A stretch of DNA of 58,317 nucleotides from Chthonomonas sp. UBA1950. GTDB taxonomy: Bacteria; Armatimonadota; Fimbriimonadia; Fimbriimonadales; Fimbriimonadaceae. The notes below the pieces were generated by a model. The model saw only the letters and a program-made list of their open reading frames with translations. It made no database searches and was not told the origin of the DNA. Both the position numbers and the translations under genes were made by a program. The stretch spans positions 1-58,317 of the forward strand of contig DDEQ01000002.1 of the NCBI GenBank assembly GCA_002336105.1, read 5' to 3'. Positions 17,253-25,715 of the stretch are shown here, piece by piece (the first letter of the stretch is position 1; every line of letters starts with the position of its first letter).

Positions 17253-17560
17253 GCTTCAGATTCGGCTTCGGCAACATGCTTTGAGTGCGTGTACATGAGC
17301 ACTCCCCGGTTTGCAACAAGCGACCCCATCACTCCCATGACGACAAGAAGAATGATGCGAATAAAGACGTTAAGAAGGCCAGATCCGGTCGACGCAAAGT
17401 CGATGGGTTTGCCAGGGGTCAGGTTCAAAGCTTGCTGGGTTGGAGTCGTGAACATCCCATACGCAAGATAGAACACAAAGCTAAGAAGCGCAATCCCGCC
17501 GAGAAACACCAATATCCCAAATATTGAACCAGTTATATCTCGATGTATTCGGCGGGCCAC
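17249..17560 (-). CDS. Small two-helix membrane protein
   Basis: Protein of 103 aa. Two hydrophobic segments (IFGILVFLGGIALLSFVFYLAYGMF and LLNVFIRIILLVVMGVMGSLVANRGV) are separated by a polar loop of about 30 residues; the N-terminus is Arg/His-rich and the C-terminus charged, so both ends are probably cytoplasmic. No family was recognised. It follows the DUF3011 gene on the same strand with a 34-bp gap. Confidence 0.65.
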   Translation of the reverse strand: MARRIHRDITGSIFGILVFLGGIALLSFVFYLAYGMFTTPTQQALNLTPGKPIDFASTGSGLLNVFIRIILLVVMGVMGSLVANRGVLMYTHSKHVAEAESEA

Positions 17561-17594
17561 AGTTACAGATACCTGATATACAGGATATCGCAGG

Positions 17595-18107
17595 TTAGCG
17601 GGTCCAAACTTCGAATTCGGCTCGAATTCCAGGTTTCACCCAAATTCGGTCACCTTTTCGACCCCAAGTTCGGCCTTCGATGCACGGTTCACGGCTATCC
17701 CACTTGGAAACCCTGATTCGGTGGATGTTGGCAACATATCGATCACCGCGATCGACTACGACGATGGTTCGAACTTCCTTACGGTCGTAATCTCGTCCGC
17801 GATCTCGATCCCAGTCATGTCGGTCTCGATCACGTCCCGGGCTATAAATCTCAAAATCGGCTCGGCAACCACGATCTACCCAAATGGAATCGCCTCGGAC
17901 GCCCCAAGTTCGTCCCTCGATACATGGTGAATCGGAAAGTTGGCGGGTCAATCGGACGCGGTCACCTCTCACCATCCTCACGTGAACGCTTGAATAGCGA
18001 TTATCGCGGCTCTGAACCCGATAGCGATTTTGGTAAATCTGAGCACTCGTGGTAGCAATGAGGGTCAAAACCCCGAAACCAACGACTACTTTGTGAAAGC
18101 TCTTCAT
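17595..18107 (-). CDS. Secreted protein with two DUF3011 repeats
   Basis: Protein of 170 aa with a signal peptide (MKSFHKVVVGFGVLTLIATTSAQ). Two repeats end the halves of the mature protein: CIEGRTWGVRGDSIWVDRGCRADFEI and CIEGRTWGRKGDRIWVKPGIRAEFEV. This Cys..GRTWG..GDxIWVxxGxRAxFE pattern is the DUF3011 repeat; the second copy has lost its second Cys (GIRA for GCRA). An Arg/Asp-rich linker (RDRDRHDWDRDRGRDYDRKE) joins them. AAAGGAG at 6 nt marks a strong ribosome site. DUF3011 proteins are exported; their role is unknown. Confidence 0.85.
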   Translation of the reverse strand: MKSFHKVVVGFGVLTLIATTSAQIYQNRYRVQSRDNRYSSVHVRMVRGDRVRLTRQLSDSPCIEGRTWGVRGDSIWVDRGCRADFEIYSPGRDRDRHDWDRDRGRDYDRKEVRTIVVVDRGDRYVANIHRIRVSKWDSREPCIEGRTWGRKGDRIWVKPGIRAEFEVWTR

Positions 18108-18251
18108 CTTTATCTCCTTTCATAAACTTGGACGAACCACGTCAATTGGTGTTTCATCGGACCTAGTCCTGCTGTAGGACCTGGCTCTTTGGCGTGAGCG
18201 CGTGCGCGGGTGAACATTTCCGTGCAGAATGCGTATGGAATAGCACTAAAC

Positions 18252-19544
18252 ATGAACCGAACCGCTGTTAAGTTACGAGCGACGCTAGCGTCAGCTATCG
18301 CACTCATCTCTCTTGGAATTGCTCACGCTCAGACTCCAACCTTGGTTTCACCAGAAGCCAAAGAAGCCGTTCTGACCCGCGTCGATAACATCCTCTCCAA
18401 AGGAGCCTATGTTCCTGGACTTGACTTTTCGAAGTGGGCAGACTTCGTCAAACAGGAACGCAAGAAGATTGAGGATGCCAAGGACGAAGATGAGTTTGCA
18501 CTTGCCATTAATGAGGCGTTCGCAAAGTTTGGCGCTAGCCACATTTATCTGGGAACTCCGCGAGCAGCCTCAATTAGGATGACGGGGAGCACAGTCGGAA
18601 TCGGGATCAGTTCTCAGGTCGTTCGAGAAGGCCTTGTGATTGTTCGAACAATTCCGGGAGCATCTGCTGCGGAAGCAGGGATTGTTCCTGGGGATACGGT
18701 TATCGAAGTGGATGGCAAGAAGGTGAGCGGAATCGCCGGAATTCCAGGACCAGAAGGCACGACCGTCAACATCAAAATCAAACATGCGGACGGCAAGGTT
18801 CAGTCCTACACCCTGGTTCGAAAGAAGTTCTCCACTGTTCGAAAAGAGGTCCTCGAAGAAGTCAATCCAACAACGGCTAAGCTTTCGGTTTACACGTTCG
18901 ACATTAACGGTTACGACCCCAGAAATGTCGAAAAGCTCATGCTTGAAGCCCAGAAGTATCCAAACCTAATCTTGGACCTTCGCGACAACGGTGGTGGAGC
19001 GGTAACGAATATGCAGCACCTCCTTGGAATGTTGCTTCCACAAGAAAAACCGATTGGCACGTTCATCAATCGCCGAATGGTGGAATCGTACATCGAGGAT
19101 TCAGACACCAAGAACCTCAACCCGGTGATGATCGCAGATTGGAGCCAGAATAAAGATGATTGGTCCGACAGCCAGATCAAACCAAATGCAAATTCGAGGG
19201 TGCCCGTTTACAAAGGCAAGATTGCCGTCCTCGTCAATCGACTTTCGGGTAGTGCTGCGGAAATAGCCTCGGCAGCCTTGCAAGAGATTGCTCATGCCAA
19301 GGTAGTTGGAACCCAATCTGCGGGAGCGGTGCTTGTCTCACTCATCGTTCCAGCATCGGGAGGATTCACTTTGCAGTACCCGATCATGGACTACGTCACC
19401 ACAAACGGACTTCGACTAGAAGGCAACGGCGTGACCCCAGACATCGTGGCTGAGGACCCGAGAGTTCGGCTACCCAATGCCAAGGATGTGTCGCTTGAAA
19501 AGGCACTCACTGTGATCAACTCGCCGAAGAAAAGCTCTTCTTAG
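18252..19544 (+). CDS. S41-family peptidase homologue with PDZ domain, catalytic Lys missing
   Basis: Protein of 430 aa from ATG 18252 (a GTG at 18210 would add 14 residues and disturb the signal peptide MNRTAVKLRATLASAIALISLGIAHAQ). A PDZ domain (GIGISSQVVREGLVIVRTIPGASAAEAGIVPGD) precedes the S41 core, with LDLRDNGGG and the nucleophile motif LSGSAAEIASAALQE (Ser334). In Ctp proteases a Lys stands 25 residues after this Ser, within SFGKG; here the aligned sequence is QSAGA with Ala359. It may use an S41B-type His/Glu arrangement or be inactive. Probably periplasmic. Confidence 0.82.
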   Translation: MNRTAVKLRATLASAIALISLGIAHAQTPTLVSPEAKEAVLTRVDNILSKGAYVPGLDFSKWADFVKQERKKIEDAKDEDEFALAINEAFAKFGASHIYLGTPRAASIRMTGSTVGIGISSQVVREGLVIVRTIPGASAAEAGIVPGDTVIEVDGKKVSGIAGIPGPEGTTVNIKIKHADGKVQSYTLVRKKFSTVRKEVLEEVNPTTAKLSVYTFDINGYDPRNVEKLMLEAQKYPNLILDLRDNGGGAVTNMQHLLGMLLPQEKPIGTFINRRMVESYIEDSDTKNLNPVMIADWSQNKDDWSDSQIKPNANSRVPVYKGKIAVLVNRLSGSAAEIASAALQEIAHAKVVGTQSAGAVLVSLIVPASGGFTLQYPIMDYVTTNGLRLEGNGVTPDIVAEDPRVRLPNAKDVSLEKALTVINSPKKSSS

Positions 19545-19555
19545 ATCCGGCCTTC

Positions 19556-19588
19556 AAAGCCCGCCTAATCACCTTTGGCGGGCTTTTT
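19556..19588. terminator. Bidirectional intrinsic terminator
   Basis: AAAGCCCGCC (19556-19565) and GGCGGGCTTT (19577-19586) form a perfect 10-bp stem with an 11-nt loop, followed by a T-run on the plus strand and matched by A's at the foot of the stem for the minus strand. It lies between the convergent S41 gene and the gene ending at 19594, so it can serve both. Confidence 0.85.
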
Positions 19589-19593
19589 GCACC

Positions 19594-20856
19594 TTAAGGA
19601 GTGGGCTCAAGACCCTTGATGGGGCTAACGTAGTTCTGATCGATCTCGCCAGTTTCTTTTAAGCCCTTACTAAAAACTCGGTAGGTCCCCCCAGGTTTGG
19701 CTTCAAATTCAAACGGCTGACCGCTAAAAGGGTCCATCGCTGCAGCACCTAACTTCAAATCAGCCAACGAGGTCGGAAGCTCTTTGAATCGCCAACGATA
19801 CTCTTCGATCAGCGTATCAATCGCGAAGATTCTAAGCTGGACTCGCGTGATCATCGCTCTAGTCATCAGTGCCCTCTTCGAAACCGTCACGAATGGAACA
19901 AAGTATTCTGCAAGGCCAGTCGGATCAGAAGGCACAGTTTGAGGAGTCCTCGGGTCTTCTGGAAAGGCCGCATACCACTCGTTTTCTGGACGCAACAAAA
20001 CCATCTTCCAGGCCTGCGTACTCCGGCTGATTATTTCGGTGGCAGTGGTCGCGAATTGAGCCTTTTCAGATGGGGACAAAGCTGCGATCTTTGAAAGCAC
20101 AACTAACTCTTCACTCTTAGCCTGATCTGGGGTGACGGTGGTTGCGGCCCTCAAACTTGCCATTCTCATCATCTGATCACACTCAAACATCTGTGAAAAT
20201 GCCGTCGTATTTCCAAGCAGACCCGAAATGGCTTGTCGAAGGAAAACACAGTCAGTAGCTGAAAAGCGCTGAATGTTTTCTGTATAAAAACGGAGGACTT
20301 TTCCGGTGAGCACGTTGTAATACGCCGACCCGATGAACCCGTTCGCAGATATACGGTTCGCAAATGTGAGCGCTTCCGTCAGGCTCTTAACTGCTCGTGC
20401 CGAGTTACCGGCAGCCATATGCACGTAAGCATTCGAAACCGAAAGGTCGACAAGCTGTTTGAAAAAAGTGAATTCGGGAAATCTTTCGTTAATATTTCCA
20501 AAGTTGTGAGGGCTCTGTACCGATTTAAGGTTGCCCTGTTTGATGAAGTCCAAGGCTTTGCCATACCGCTCGATTGCCTTTTTTTGGACTTCAAGGTAGT
20601 TAAGGTTGTGCAGAGATTCAACTAATGCCATCAACTTCTGCTGCCGCGCCGATGGCTCTGACGATTGCTTTGAATAGGCTTCGAACTGAGTTGGCGTCCA
20701 CTCGGTGTACAAGGGAACTTCACGATCACTAATTAGGTCGACAGCCGCAACGTAATCCTCGTATCCGTTTTGGCCGGTAACTCGTGGGAACAACTGAGAA
20801 AGTAGCGTCGGAGACTTTGCCTGGAGGGCAACGAGGCAGACTAAAGTCGCGATCAT
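19594..20856 (-). CDS. Secreted protein, distant relative of the 40-44 kb tandem family
   Basis: Protein of 420 aa with a short signal peptide (MIATLVCLVALQAK). The middle is predicted mostly helical. The C-terminus reads EEYRWRFKELPTSLADLKLGAAAMDPFSGQPFEFEAKPGGTYRVFSKG, which parallels the C-termini of the three tandem paralogues at 40381-44406 (..GRFPEKL..IDPFSDDLLKYRLEGSGFELYSVG..). The same Pro-xx-Leu..DPFS..Y/F order occurs at the end of type II secretion pseudopilin GspG, so this could be a shared small beta fold. No enzyme motif is visible. Function unknown. Confidence 0.65.
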   Translation of the reverse strand: MIATLVCLVALQAKSPTLLSQLFPRVTGQNGYEDYVAAVDLISDREVPLYTEWTPTQFEAYSKQSSEPSARQQKLMALVESLHNLNYLEVQKKAIERYGKALDFIKQGNLKSVQSPHNFGNINERFPEFTFFKQLVDLSVSNAYVHMAAGNSARAVKSLTEALTFANRISANGFIGSAYYNVLTGKVLRFYTENIQRFSATDCVFLRQAISGLLGNTTAFSQMFECDQMMRMASLRAATTVTPDQAKSEELVVLSKIAALSPSEKAQFATTATEIISRSTQAWKMVLLRPENEWYAAFPEDPRTPQTVPSDPTGLAEYFVPFVTVSKRALMTRAMITRVQLRIFAIDTLIEEYRWRFKELPTSLADLKLGAAAMDPFSGQPFEFEAKPGGTYRVFSKGLKETGEIDQNYVSPIKGLEPTP

Positions 20857-20874
20857 ATCCAGAACGACGTGAAA

Positions 20875-21852
20875 TCAACGGTGAGAGTTCTTCTCACTCT
20901 TCTTTCCGAAGGAACTCCAAAAAACCATCCATGCAATAAAGCTCACAACTGCGAATGTGATCTTTGCCCACCCAGGGATCCGAGGATTGAATGAGAAGAA
21001 TCCCTCGATCGGAGCAGCAATGAACATCATGACGATCGAAGTCCCTAATAGAACTACGGCGTCCATTCCGACGGCCTTGAGGGCTTCGCCTCTAGTCCGC
21101 CTGCCCGGGTTGATGATCGTCCAACCAAGCAACATTCCTGTCGCACCCGAAATGATGATGCCTGTGAGTTCCGGAACACCATGAGGACTGATCGAGGTCA
21201 ACAGGAAGCCAACTTTGCCCAGTGGATAGAGTTCGCGAGCGAGAAGTCCAATGATCATGCCGTTCTGAGCCACCAGAAAGATAGACAGGAACCCGAAAGT
21301 GCCTGCCCCAACTGCACCCGCAATCATGGCAACTCTCGGGTTGTTCGAGGCATAAAACGCCGTCATCATCGAACCTTCAGTTGATGACCTCTCCTGAAAA
21401 TGCCCAGACTTCCAAGCGTCAAAAGCACCTTCCATCCCTCCTGGCAGCAACGCCTCCTTCAAATCCGGACGCGCACCCAGCAAAAGAAAAACGAACAAGC
21501 CAGCGCCGAAGAAAAGCGTCGCACTCGCAAAGATGAACCACTTCCTTCGCCGAACAGTGTCAGCGCTGGTTTCAAGAGCTTCAACGATGGACTTTAGGAA
21601 CGGTTTACGGGGAGCCGAGTAGAGGATGGAGTAAGACTTTCCAACCAGGTCGTTTAAGTACTCGATGAGCGCAAGGTTCGCTGATTCGGTTCTAACCTTT
21701 GCCAAGTCAGTTGAAACCTTTCGGTACAGACGTACAAATTCGCGCAGTTCAATTGGAGTAAGATGTCGTAAAGAGACGTTAGCGCCATCACACAAACGTT
21801 CCAGACGCTTCCAATCCGACTCTCTTTGCTCAACAAAGGTTTGCTCGATCAT
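20875..21852 (-). CDS. SpoIIM-like (stage II sporulation protein M) membrane protein
   Basis: Protein of 325 aa of the SpoIIM/DUF95 family. A cytoplasmic helical N-terminus (FVEQRESDWKRLERLCDGA..FVRLYRKVSTDLAKVRTESAN, about 1-105) is followed by a TM core with WFIFASATLFFGAGLFVFLLL, the conserved amphipathic loop, IAGAVGAGTFGFLSIFLVAQNGMIIG, and the family hallmark SPHGVPELTGIIISGA. In spore formers SpoIIM helps septal peptidoglycan hydrolysis; in other bacteria the family is widespread, often paired with RDD proteins. Its start codon overlaps the start of the divergent gene at 21851. Confidence 0.88.
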   Translation of the reverse strand: MIEQTFVEQRESDWKRLERLCDGANVSLRHLTPIELREFVRLYRKVSTDLAKVRTESANLALIEYLNDLVGKSYSILYSAPRKPFLKSIVEALETSADTVRRRKWFIFASATLFFGAGLFVFLLLGARPDLKEALLPGGMEGAFDAWKSGHFQERSSTEGSMMTAFYASNNPRVAMIAGAVGAGTFGFLSIFLVAQNGMIIGLLARELYPLGKVGFLLTSISPHGVPELTGIIISGATGMLLGWTIINPGRRTRGEALKAVGMDAVVLLGTSIVMMFIAAPIEGFFSFNPRIPGWAKITFAVVSFIAWMVFWSSFGKKSEKNSHR

Positions 21853-22726
21853 GAGAACTCAGTTCGTACATTATGTTCGCACTCTAGCGATTGTTATCGG
21901 AATTCTGCTCTCGATGACGGTTCGAGCCGCTGATGCAGTGCTTGCGAAAGTGGTTAGTGTCGATTCGGGCAGCATCACTTTATCCGTCGGGAAGGAAACC
22001 TTTAGCGCGACTACTGACTCAAAAACCAAGATTTGGGTCAAGCGGGCTACCGGCGAACTAACGGGCTATACAAAAGACTCGATGGTGTTTATTCGGCTGA
22101 AGAAAGACACCGCTCCGGCGCTCCTTCGAGAAATTGCCGATGGCGAAAGCCAAAAGTGGCTTGATAAAGTTCGCAAAACCATCGTTGGCGGCAAACTGAA
22201 AGAGTTAAGTGAGAAATACGCGACTTTTGCCCTTGACGATGGAACAGACCTTTCTTATCGAGCTACGGCAAAAAGCAAAGTGTTCATAAAGGCAAAAGAG
22301 GGAACCCTAGCCGATCTAAAGATCGGCGACCACTATTTTCTGAAAGGGAGAACGCTTGCAACTCTAGATATCTGGCTCGTTTCTGCCAGCGATGAAGCTC
22401 CTCCCAAATTAGCGCCAGCAAGTTCGCCTCAAAAAGGAAGCTCTGTCAAAACGACAAAGAAACCTTCAAAGTCTGTTGGGTCCCCACTCGGTACGGTTGG
22501 AACGATTGAGACTGTTGTGGATTTTACGAACTTTGACCTCCACCTCTTTGATGTCACCTACGGAGGAATGACCATTCACATCAACTACGGCCCAGCAACC
22601 GAGTTCTACTTACGACGCAAAAAAGTGAACGCAGGTGCCCTATTTGTTGGTGTACCGGTAAAAATCTGGTATCGACGGGATCAATTCGGAAGGGTTTTCG
22701 CCACTAAAGTAGAGTTAGCTGGTTAA
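21851..22726 (+). CDS. Secreted protein with repeated small beta-domains
   Basis: Protein of 291 aa. A signal peptide (MRTQFVHYVRTLAIVIGILLSMTVRAAD) precedes several OB- or DUF5666-like beta segments (VLAKVVSVDSGSITLSVGKETFSATTDSKTKIW and TVGTIETVVDFTNFDLHLFDVTYGGMTIHINYGPATEFYLRRKKVNAGALFVGVPVKIWY). The internal pattern of xxVxxVdxgxxTlxxxgxxxxxxxxxxTkixxxxxxxxxxdlkxG repeats three times, with a Pro/Ser/Lys linker near 220-245. It is probably periplasmic or surface exposed. AAAGG lies 11 nt upstream. The longer frame from 21665 is antisense to spoIIM and was not used. Confidence 0.7.
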   Translation: MRTQFVHYVRTLAIVIGILLSMTVRAADAVLAKVVSVDSGSITLSVGKETFSATTDSKTKIWVKRATGELTGYTKDSMVFIRLKKDTAPALLREIADGESQKWLDKVRKTIVGGKLKELSEKYATFALDDGTDLSYRATAKSKVFIKAKEGTLADLKIGDHYFLKGRTLATLDIWLVSASDEAPPKLAPASSPQKGSSVKTTKKPSKSVGSPLGTVGTIETVVDFTNFDLHLFDVTYGGMTIHINYGPATEFYLRRKKVNAGALFVGVPVKIWYRRDQFGRVFATKVELAG

Positions 22727-22850
22727 GACTTGATACAGATCAAAATCCAGGATCTGTTCACCTAATCCTACTGGTTCTTATTTAGAACTGCTGAGATTAC
22801 GAGTCCATTCGCTTGTATAAACGGAACTAACTGTTAAAAGATTCAGTCTG

Positions 22851-22856
22851 TATAAT
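22851..22856 (+). promoter_or_regulatory. Candidate -10 element upstream of the sigma factor gene
   Basis: A consensus TATAAT hexamer lies in the 259-bp AT-rich gap before the sigma factor. The -35 region is weak. If used, it gives a 5' leader of about 120 nt, long enough for post-transcriptional control. Confidence 0.4.
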
Positions 22857-22985
22857 TACATGCTCACGCATCTTAACGTTGCTACACGCAGTAGTAATTA
22901 GATAAACTGCCCACTTAGGGACAAGCTCGTTATCCATCGAGTTATTAATCGTTTCTAACTATTCGGCAGATCCTTTCGGAAGAGC

Positions 22986-23834
22986 GTGCATCCGCATATG
23001 TCCGATTACGAAGACGGCGTACCAAGTTATTTGAGCCGGTTGACACAGGCCCCCCTGTTGACAGCCGAAGAAGAGGTTGCGTTAACCCGGGCCGTCCAAG
23101 AGGGCGATGCCAACGCTAAGCAACGTCTGATTGAGTCGAACATGCGGCTCGTCATCAACATCGCCAAAACTTATCGAAACCGTTCGATCCCGCTTGAAGA
23201 CCTGATTCAAGAAGGCGCTATCGGCCTCATGCAAGCTGCCGAACGATTTGACCCTGACAAGGGCTTCCGATTCAGCACTTACGCCACGCACTGGATTCGA
23301 CAAGCCATCGGTCGCGCCATCGACAATAAGTCGAAAGCGATCCGCCTTCCGGCCCATGTCTCGCAGTCGTTACGACGAATCGAAAAGGAGCGAACGAGAC
23401 TCGCTCGCGAATTGGGTTACGATCCGACACCAGAGCAACTTGCGGCAGCAATTGGCATCAGTGCCAAAAAATTAACTACGCTTTTGCATTCCTCGCAGGA
23501 TCTTCTATCGTTGGATATGACCGTTGGCGACAGCGGTGGAATGACGCTTGGCGGTCTTATCAAAGACACCACGAATAGCGACCCAGAAGCCCTTGTGCTT
23601 GATCAAGAGATGATGAAGGAGCTTCAGCGCATCCTTTCTGAGTTGAACGACCGAGAACAGCGGGTAATGCGCCTTCGTTTTCGACTAGATGGAAATGACG
23701 CACCGCTCCAAGAAGACATCGCACGAGAAATGAAACTCTCCCGCGAACGCGTTCGTCAAATCGAGGTTCAAGCGATCAAGAAGCTGAGGGCGCTCGCTCA
23801 GAGACGCCGACTTCGCGAGATGTGGAACAAGTAA
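22986..23834 (+). CDS. Sigma-70 family RNA polymerase sigma factor (RpoD/RpoS-like)
   Basis: Protein of 282 aa. Region 1.2 (PSYLSRLTQAPLLTAEEEVALTRAVQEGD), region 2 (LIESNMRLVINIAKTYRNRSIPLEDLIQEGAIGLMQAAERFDPDKGFRFSTYATHWIRQAIGRAI), region 3 and region 4.2 (LQEDIAREMKLSRERVRQIEVQAIKKL) are all present; region 1.1 is absent. The length fits a group 2/3 or short primary-like sigma, not FliA or an ECF factor. The start is GTG 22986 (GGAAGA upstream) or ATG 22998. A tRNA gene and the flagellar block follow, but nothing shows that this factor controls them. Confidence 0.9.
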   Translation: MHPHMSDYEDGVPSYLSRLTQAPLLTAEEEVALTRAVQEGDANAKQRLIESNMRLVINIAKTYRNRSIPLEDLIQEGAIGLMQAAERFDPDKGFRFSTYATHWIRQAIGRAIDNKSKAIRLPAHVSQSLRRIEKERTRLARELGYDPTPEQLAAAIGISAKKLTTLLHSSQDLLSLDMTVGDSGGMTLGGLIKDTTNSDPEALVLDQEMMKELQRILSELNDREQRVMRLRFRLDGNDAPLQEDIAREMKLSRERVRQIEVQAIKKLRALAQRRRLREMWNK

Positions 23835-23878
23835 TCCTCATCTTGTGCGCGAAACCGGTATCCTTTTAGTTGCCTTGC

Positions 23879-23954
23879 GCCCCTGTAGCTCAGTGGATAG
23901 AGCACCCGCCTTCTAAGCGGATGGTCGCACGTTCGAGTCGTGTCGGGGGCGCCA
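23879..23954 (+). tRNA. tRNA-Arg (anticodon TCT)
   Basis: A 76-nt cloverleaf. The acceptor GCCCCTG pairs with CGGGGGC (one G-U), the D-arm is GCTC-AGTGGATA-GAGC, the anticodon loop CTTCTAA gives anticodon TCT (reads AGA), the variable loop is TGGTC, and the T-arm is GCACG-TTCGAGT-CGTGT. CCA is encoded. The lowest anticodon-stem pair (27-43) is C-A. Confidence 0.95.
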
Positions 23955-24333
23955 CTCCTTCTTTCGCCCAATATATCCTAAACCCCTGGTGAGGATCTTC
24001 GAGGCTCTCATTATCTTGACTTGAGATCAAGCGGCACTGACCCCAGGGTTCAGCCAGGCTTTCTGGTTCCCCCTCTTTATTCGCCTCGCTAAAGTGCTCA
24101 AATATCCTCTCAACCCTGACTAACTGGCATCAGAGAGCGGACACTCGTCGGCCCCCACAGTAGCGCGAAATCGACAGAAATTGCCTCCACAGAGCATTGA
24201 TTGACGTACCGCAAACTACCTAGCCGATACGATCTGGAACCTGGCAAGACTAAAGAATTCACCGAACCTAGCCGAACATTCTGTTGGGTTATCCAAACCT
24301 CGCACTTATACGGGCATTTAGAAAGGTGGTGGA
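23955..24333 (+). other. Intergenic region of 379 bp before flgL, partly structured
   Basis: No gene is recognisable. Sequence near 23981-24050 can fold: AACCCCTGG (23981-23989) pairs with CCAGGGTT (24043-24050) with one bulge, enclosing the hairpin CTTGA (24015-24019)/TCAAG (24027-24031). Further on lies the candidate sigma-28 promoter of flgL. A GCCGATAC (24220-24227) resembles a sigma-28 -10 element but lacks a -35 partner. Confidence 0.4.
24251..24278 (+). promoter_or_regulatory. Candidate sigma-28 (FliA) promoter of flgL
   Basis: CTAAAG with TAAA at 24251-24254 and GCCGAACA at 24271-24278 are separated by 16 nt. The sigma-28 consensus is TAAA-N15-GCCGATAA, so both elements are recognisable with one extra spacer base and two mismatches in the -10. 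The position, about 55 nt before the flgL start, is suitable. Confidence 0.5.
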
Positions 24334-25215
24334 ATGAGAATTAGCACAGCTTATCAATACAGTAGCTATGCGCAAGAGCTCTCAGCTTCCAGTGAGAAGC
24401 TGTACGCCGCTCAGCAGCGTGCCCAGACAGGTCTGCGTATCAACAAACCGAGTGATGATCCGTATGGATCGACTTTGTTGATAAGTATGCGTAGCGTCAA
24501 ATCGGCGATCACGCAATACGGAAAGAATATTACGATTGCCAAAGGTCAACTCGGCACAACCGATTCAGCCCTTGGTGATGCGAGCGACCTGCTAAAGTCG
24601 GCATACACCATAGCGCTACAAGGCGCGAATGCGACTGTTGACCAAGCAAGTCGTCAAGGATTAGCCCAGCAAGTAGCTGATTTTCAAAGCCGTTTGGTTC
24701 AGCTAGGTAACTCTAAGAACCCAAACGGGGGCTACATTTTTGCTGGACAAAAAACGGATACGATTCCTTTCAATGCCGTCGCTGGAGTCATCACCTACAG
24801 CGGCGATAACAACAGTGTGCTTGTTGAAACGAATCCAGGAGCCACAACGGTTGTCAACACGCAGGGCAATCAGCTCTTTACCGATGCCTACAACCACCTT
24901 GAAACTCTTCGGAACAACCTTCTCAACGGCACAACATCAGCAATTAGTCTTGATATCACAAACCTTCAAGCTGACGGGTCAGCGATGGACAATGCAAGAG
25001 CCGTCGCCGGAACCGTAATGAAAGGTCTTCAAATTCAAGAAAACTACAACTCTCGTCGTGTAGACGAGCTGGCAGGCAGCATTTCTGACCTAGCAGAGGT
25101 CGACATTACGCAAGCAATCATGGAATATAGCTCTGCGCAATCGGCTTATCAGGCTGCCTTGACCGTTACTAGCCAAGGATTCAGGCATAGCCTCATGGAC
25201 TACATTTCAGGATAA
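24334..25215 (+). CDS. flgL: Flagellar hook-associated protein 3
   Basis: Protein of 293 aa forming the hook-filament junction. The N-terminal coiled segment (MRISTAYQYSSYAQELSASSEKLYAAQQRAQTGLRINKPSDDP) and C-terminal segment (VDELAGSISDLAEVDITQAIMEYSSAQSAYQAALTVTSQ) are the FlgL/flagellin D0-D1 helices, and NPNGGYIFAGQKTDTIPF is specific for FlgL. AAGGTGGTGGA directly precedes the ATG. fliW and csrA follow, the arrangement in which FliW, flagellin and CsrA couple flagellar assembly to translation. Confidence 0.95.
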   Translation: MRISTAYQYSSYAQELSASSEKLYAAQQRAQTGLRINKPSDDPYGSTLLISMRSVKSAITQYGKNITIAKGQLGTTDSALGDASDLLKSAYTIALQGANATVDQASRQGLAQQVADFQSRLVQLGNSKNPNGGYIFAGQKTDTIPFNAVAGVITYSGDNNSVLVETNPGATTVVNTQGNQLFTDAYNHLETLRNNLLNGTTSAISLDITNLQADGSAMDNARAVAGTVMKGLQIQENYNSRRVDELAGSISDLAEVDITQAIMEYSSAQSAYQAALTVTSQGFRHSLMDYISG

Positions 25216-25223
25216 CACTTAGC

Positions 25224-25697
25224 ATGACATCCCAACTCAATCTTTTGGCTACTACCCGTTTTGGGCAAGTCGAGTACACAGAAGAAGATGTGATCGAATT
25301 TCTCGGTGGGCTGATTGGATTTTCAGCGACCGCGAAGTTCATCCTTCTTAACCCGAAAGAAGGAAGCCCCTTTCGATGGTTGCAATCGATCGAAGAAGCA
25401 GCCCTTGCCTTTTTAGTTACCGATCCTGGCTATTACGTGCCGACTTACTCGCCTGAACTCCGTCCTAGTGTAGCCAAAGAATTGGAGTTAGATGACGAAA
25501 CTCCTCGACTTGTGCTCACTACGGTCAATATTCCTGCCGGAAAACCTGAAGAAATGACCGTTAACCTTGCGGGTCCCCTATTGGTTAATGCAATAACACG
25601 CAAAGGAAAACAGATCGTTCTTGAAGACGACGCGTATACTACGAGGTATCGAGTTTTCCACACGGCAGACCGGAAGGACGATCAGGCGGCGGCATAA
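25224..25697 (+). CDS. fliW: Flagellar assembly factor FliW
   Basis: Protein of 157 aa. FGQVEYTEEDVIEFLGGLIGF, FRWLQSIEEAALAFLVTDPGYYV and the C-terminal VNLAGPLLVNAITRKGKQIVLEDDAYTTRY are the FliW family landmarks. In Bacillus FliW binds either flagellin or CsrA and thereby releases flagellin mRNA from repression. It starts 8 nt after flgL and precedes csrA by 58 nt, consistent with that circuit; the flagellin gene itself is not in the window. Confidence 0.95.
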   Translation: MTSQLNLLATTRFGQVEYTEEDVIEFLGGLIGFSATAKFILLNPKEGSPFRWLQSIEEAALAFLVTDPGYYVPTYSPELRPSVAKELELDDETPRLVLTTVNIPAGKPEEMTVNLAGPLLVNAITRKGKQIVLEDDAYTTRYRVFHTADRKDDQAAA

Positions 25698-25715
25698 AGA
25701 GTTTTCTCCTGAACG

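Noticed and set aside
17972..17987. CACGTG core that could be a third parS site
   Set aside because: The flanks do not fit TGTTN/NAACA (several mismatches), and it lies within a DUF3011 gene; not called.
21665..21850. N-terminal extension of the secreted protein at 21851
   Set aside because: It is antisense to the conserved N-terminus of the SpoIIM-like gene, and the signal peptide starts at 21851.
24220..24227. GCCGATAC as a sigma-28 -10 element
   Set aside because: No TAAA-like -35 at 15-16 nt upstream; the site 24251-24278 is preferred.
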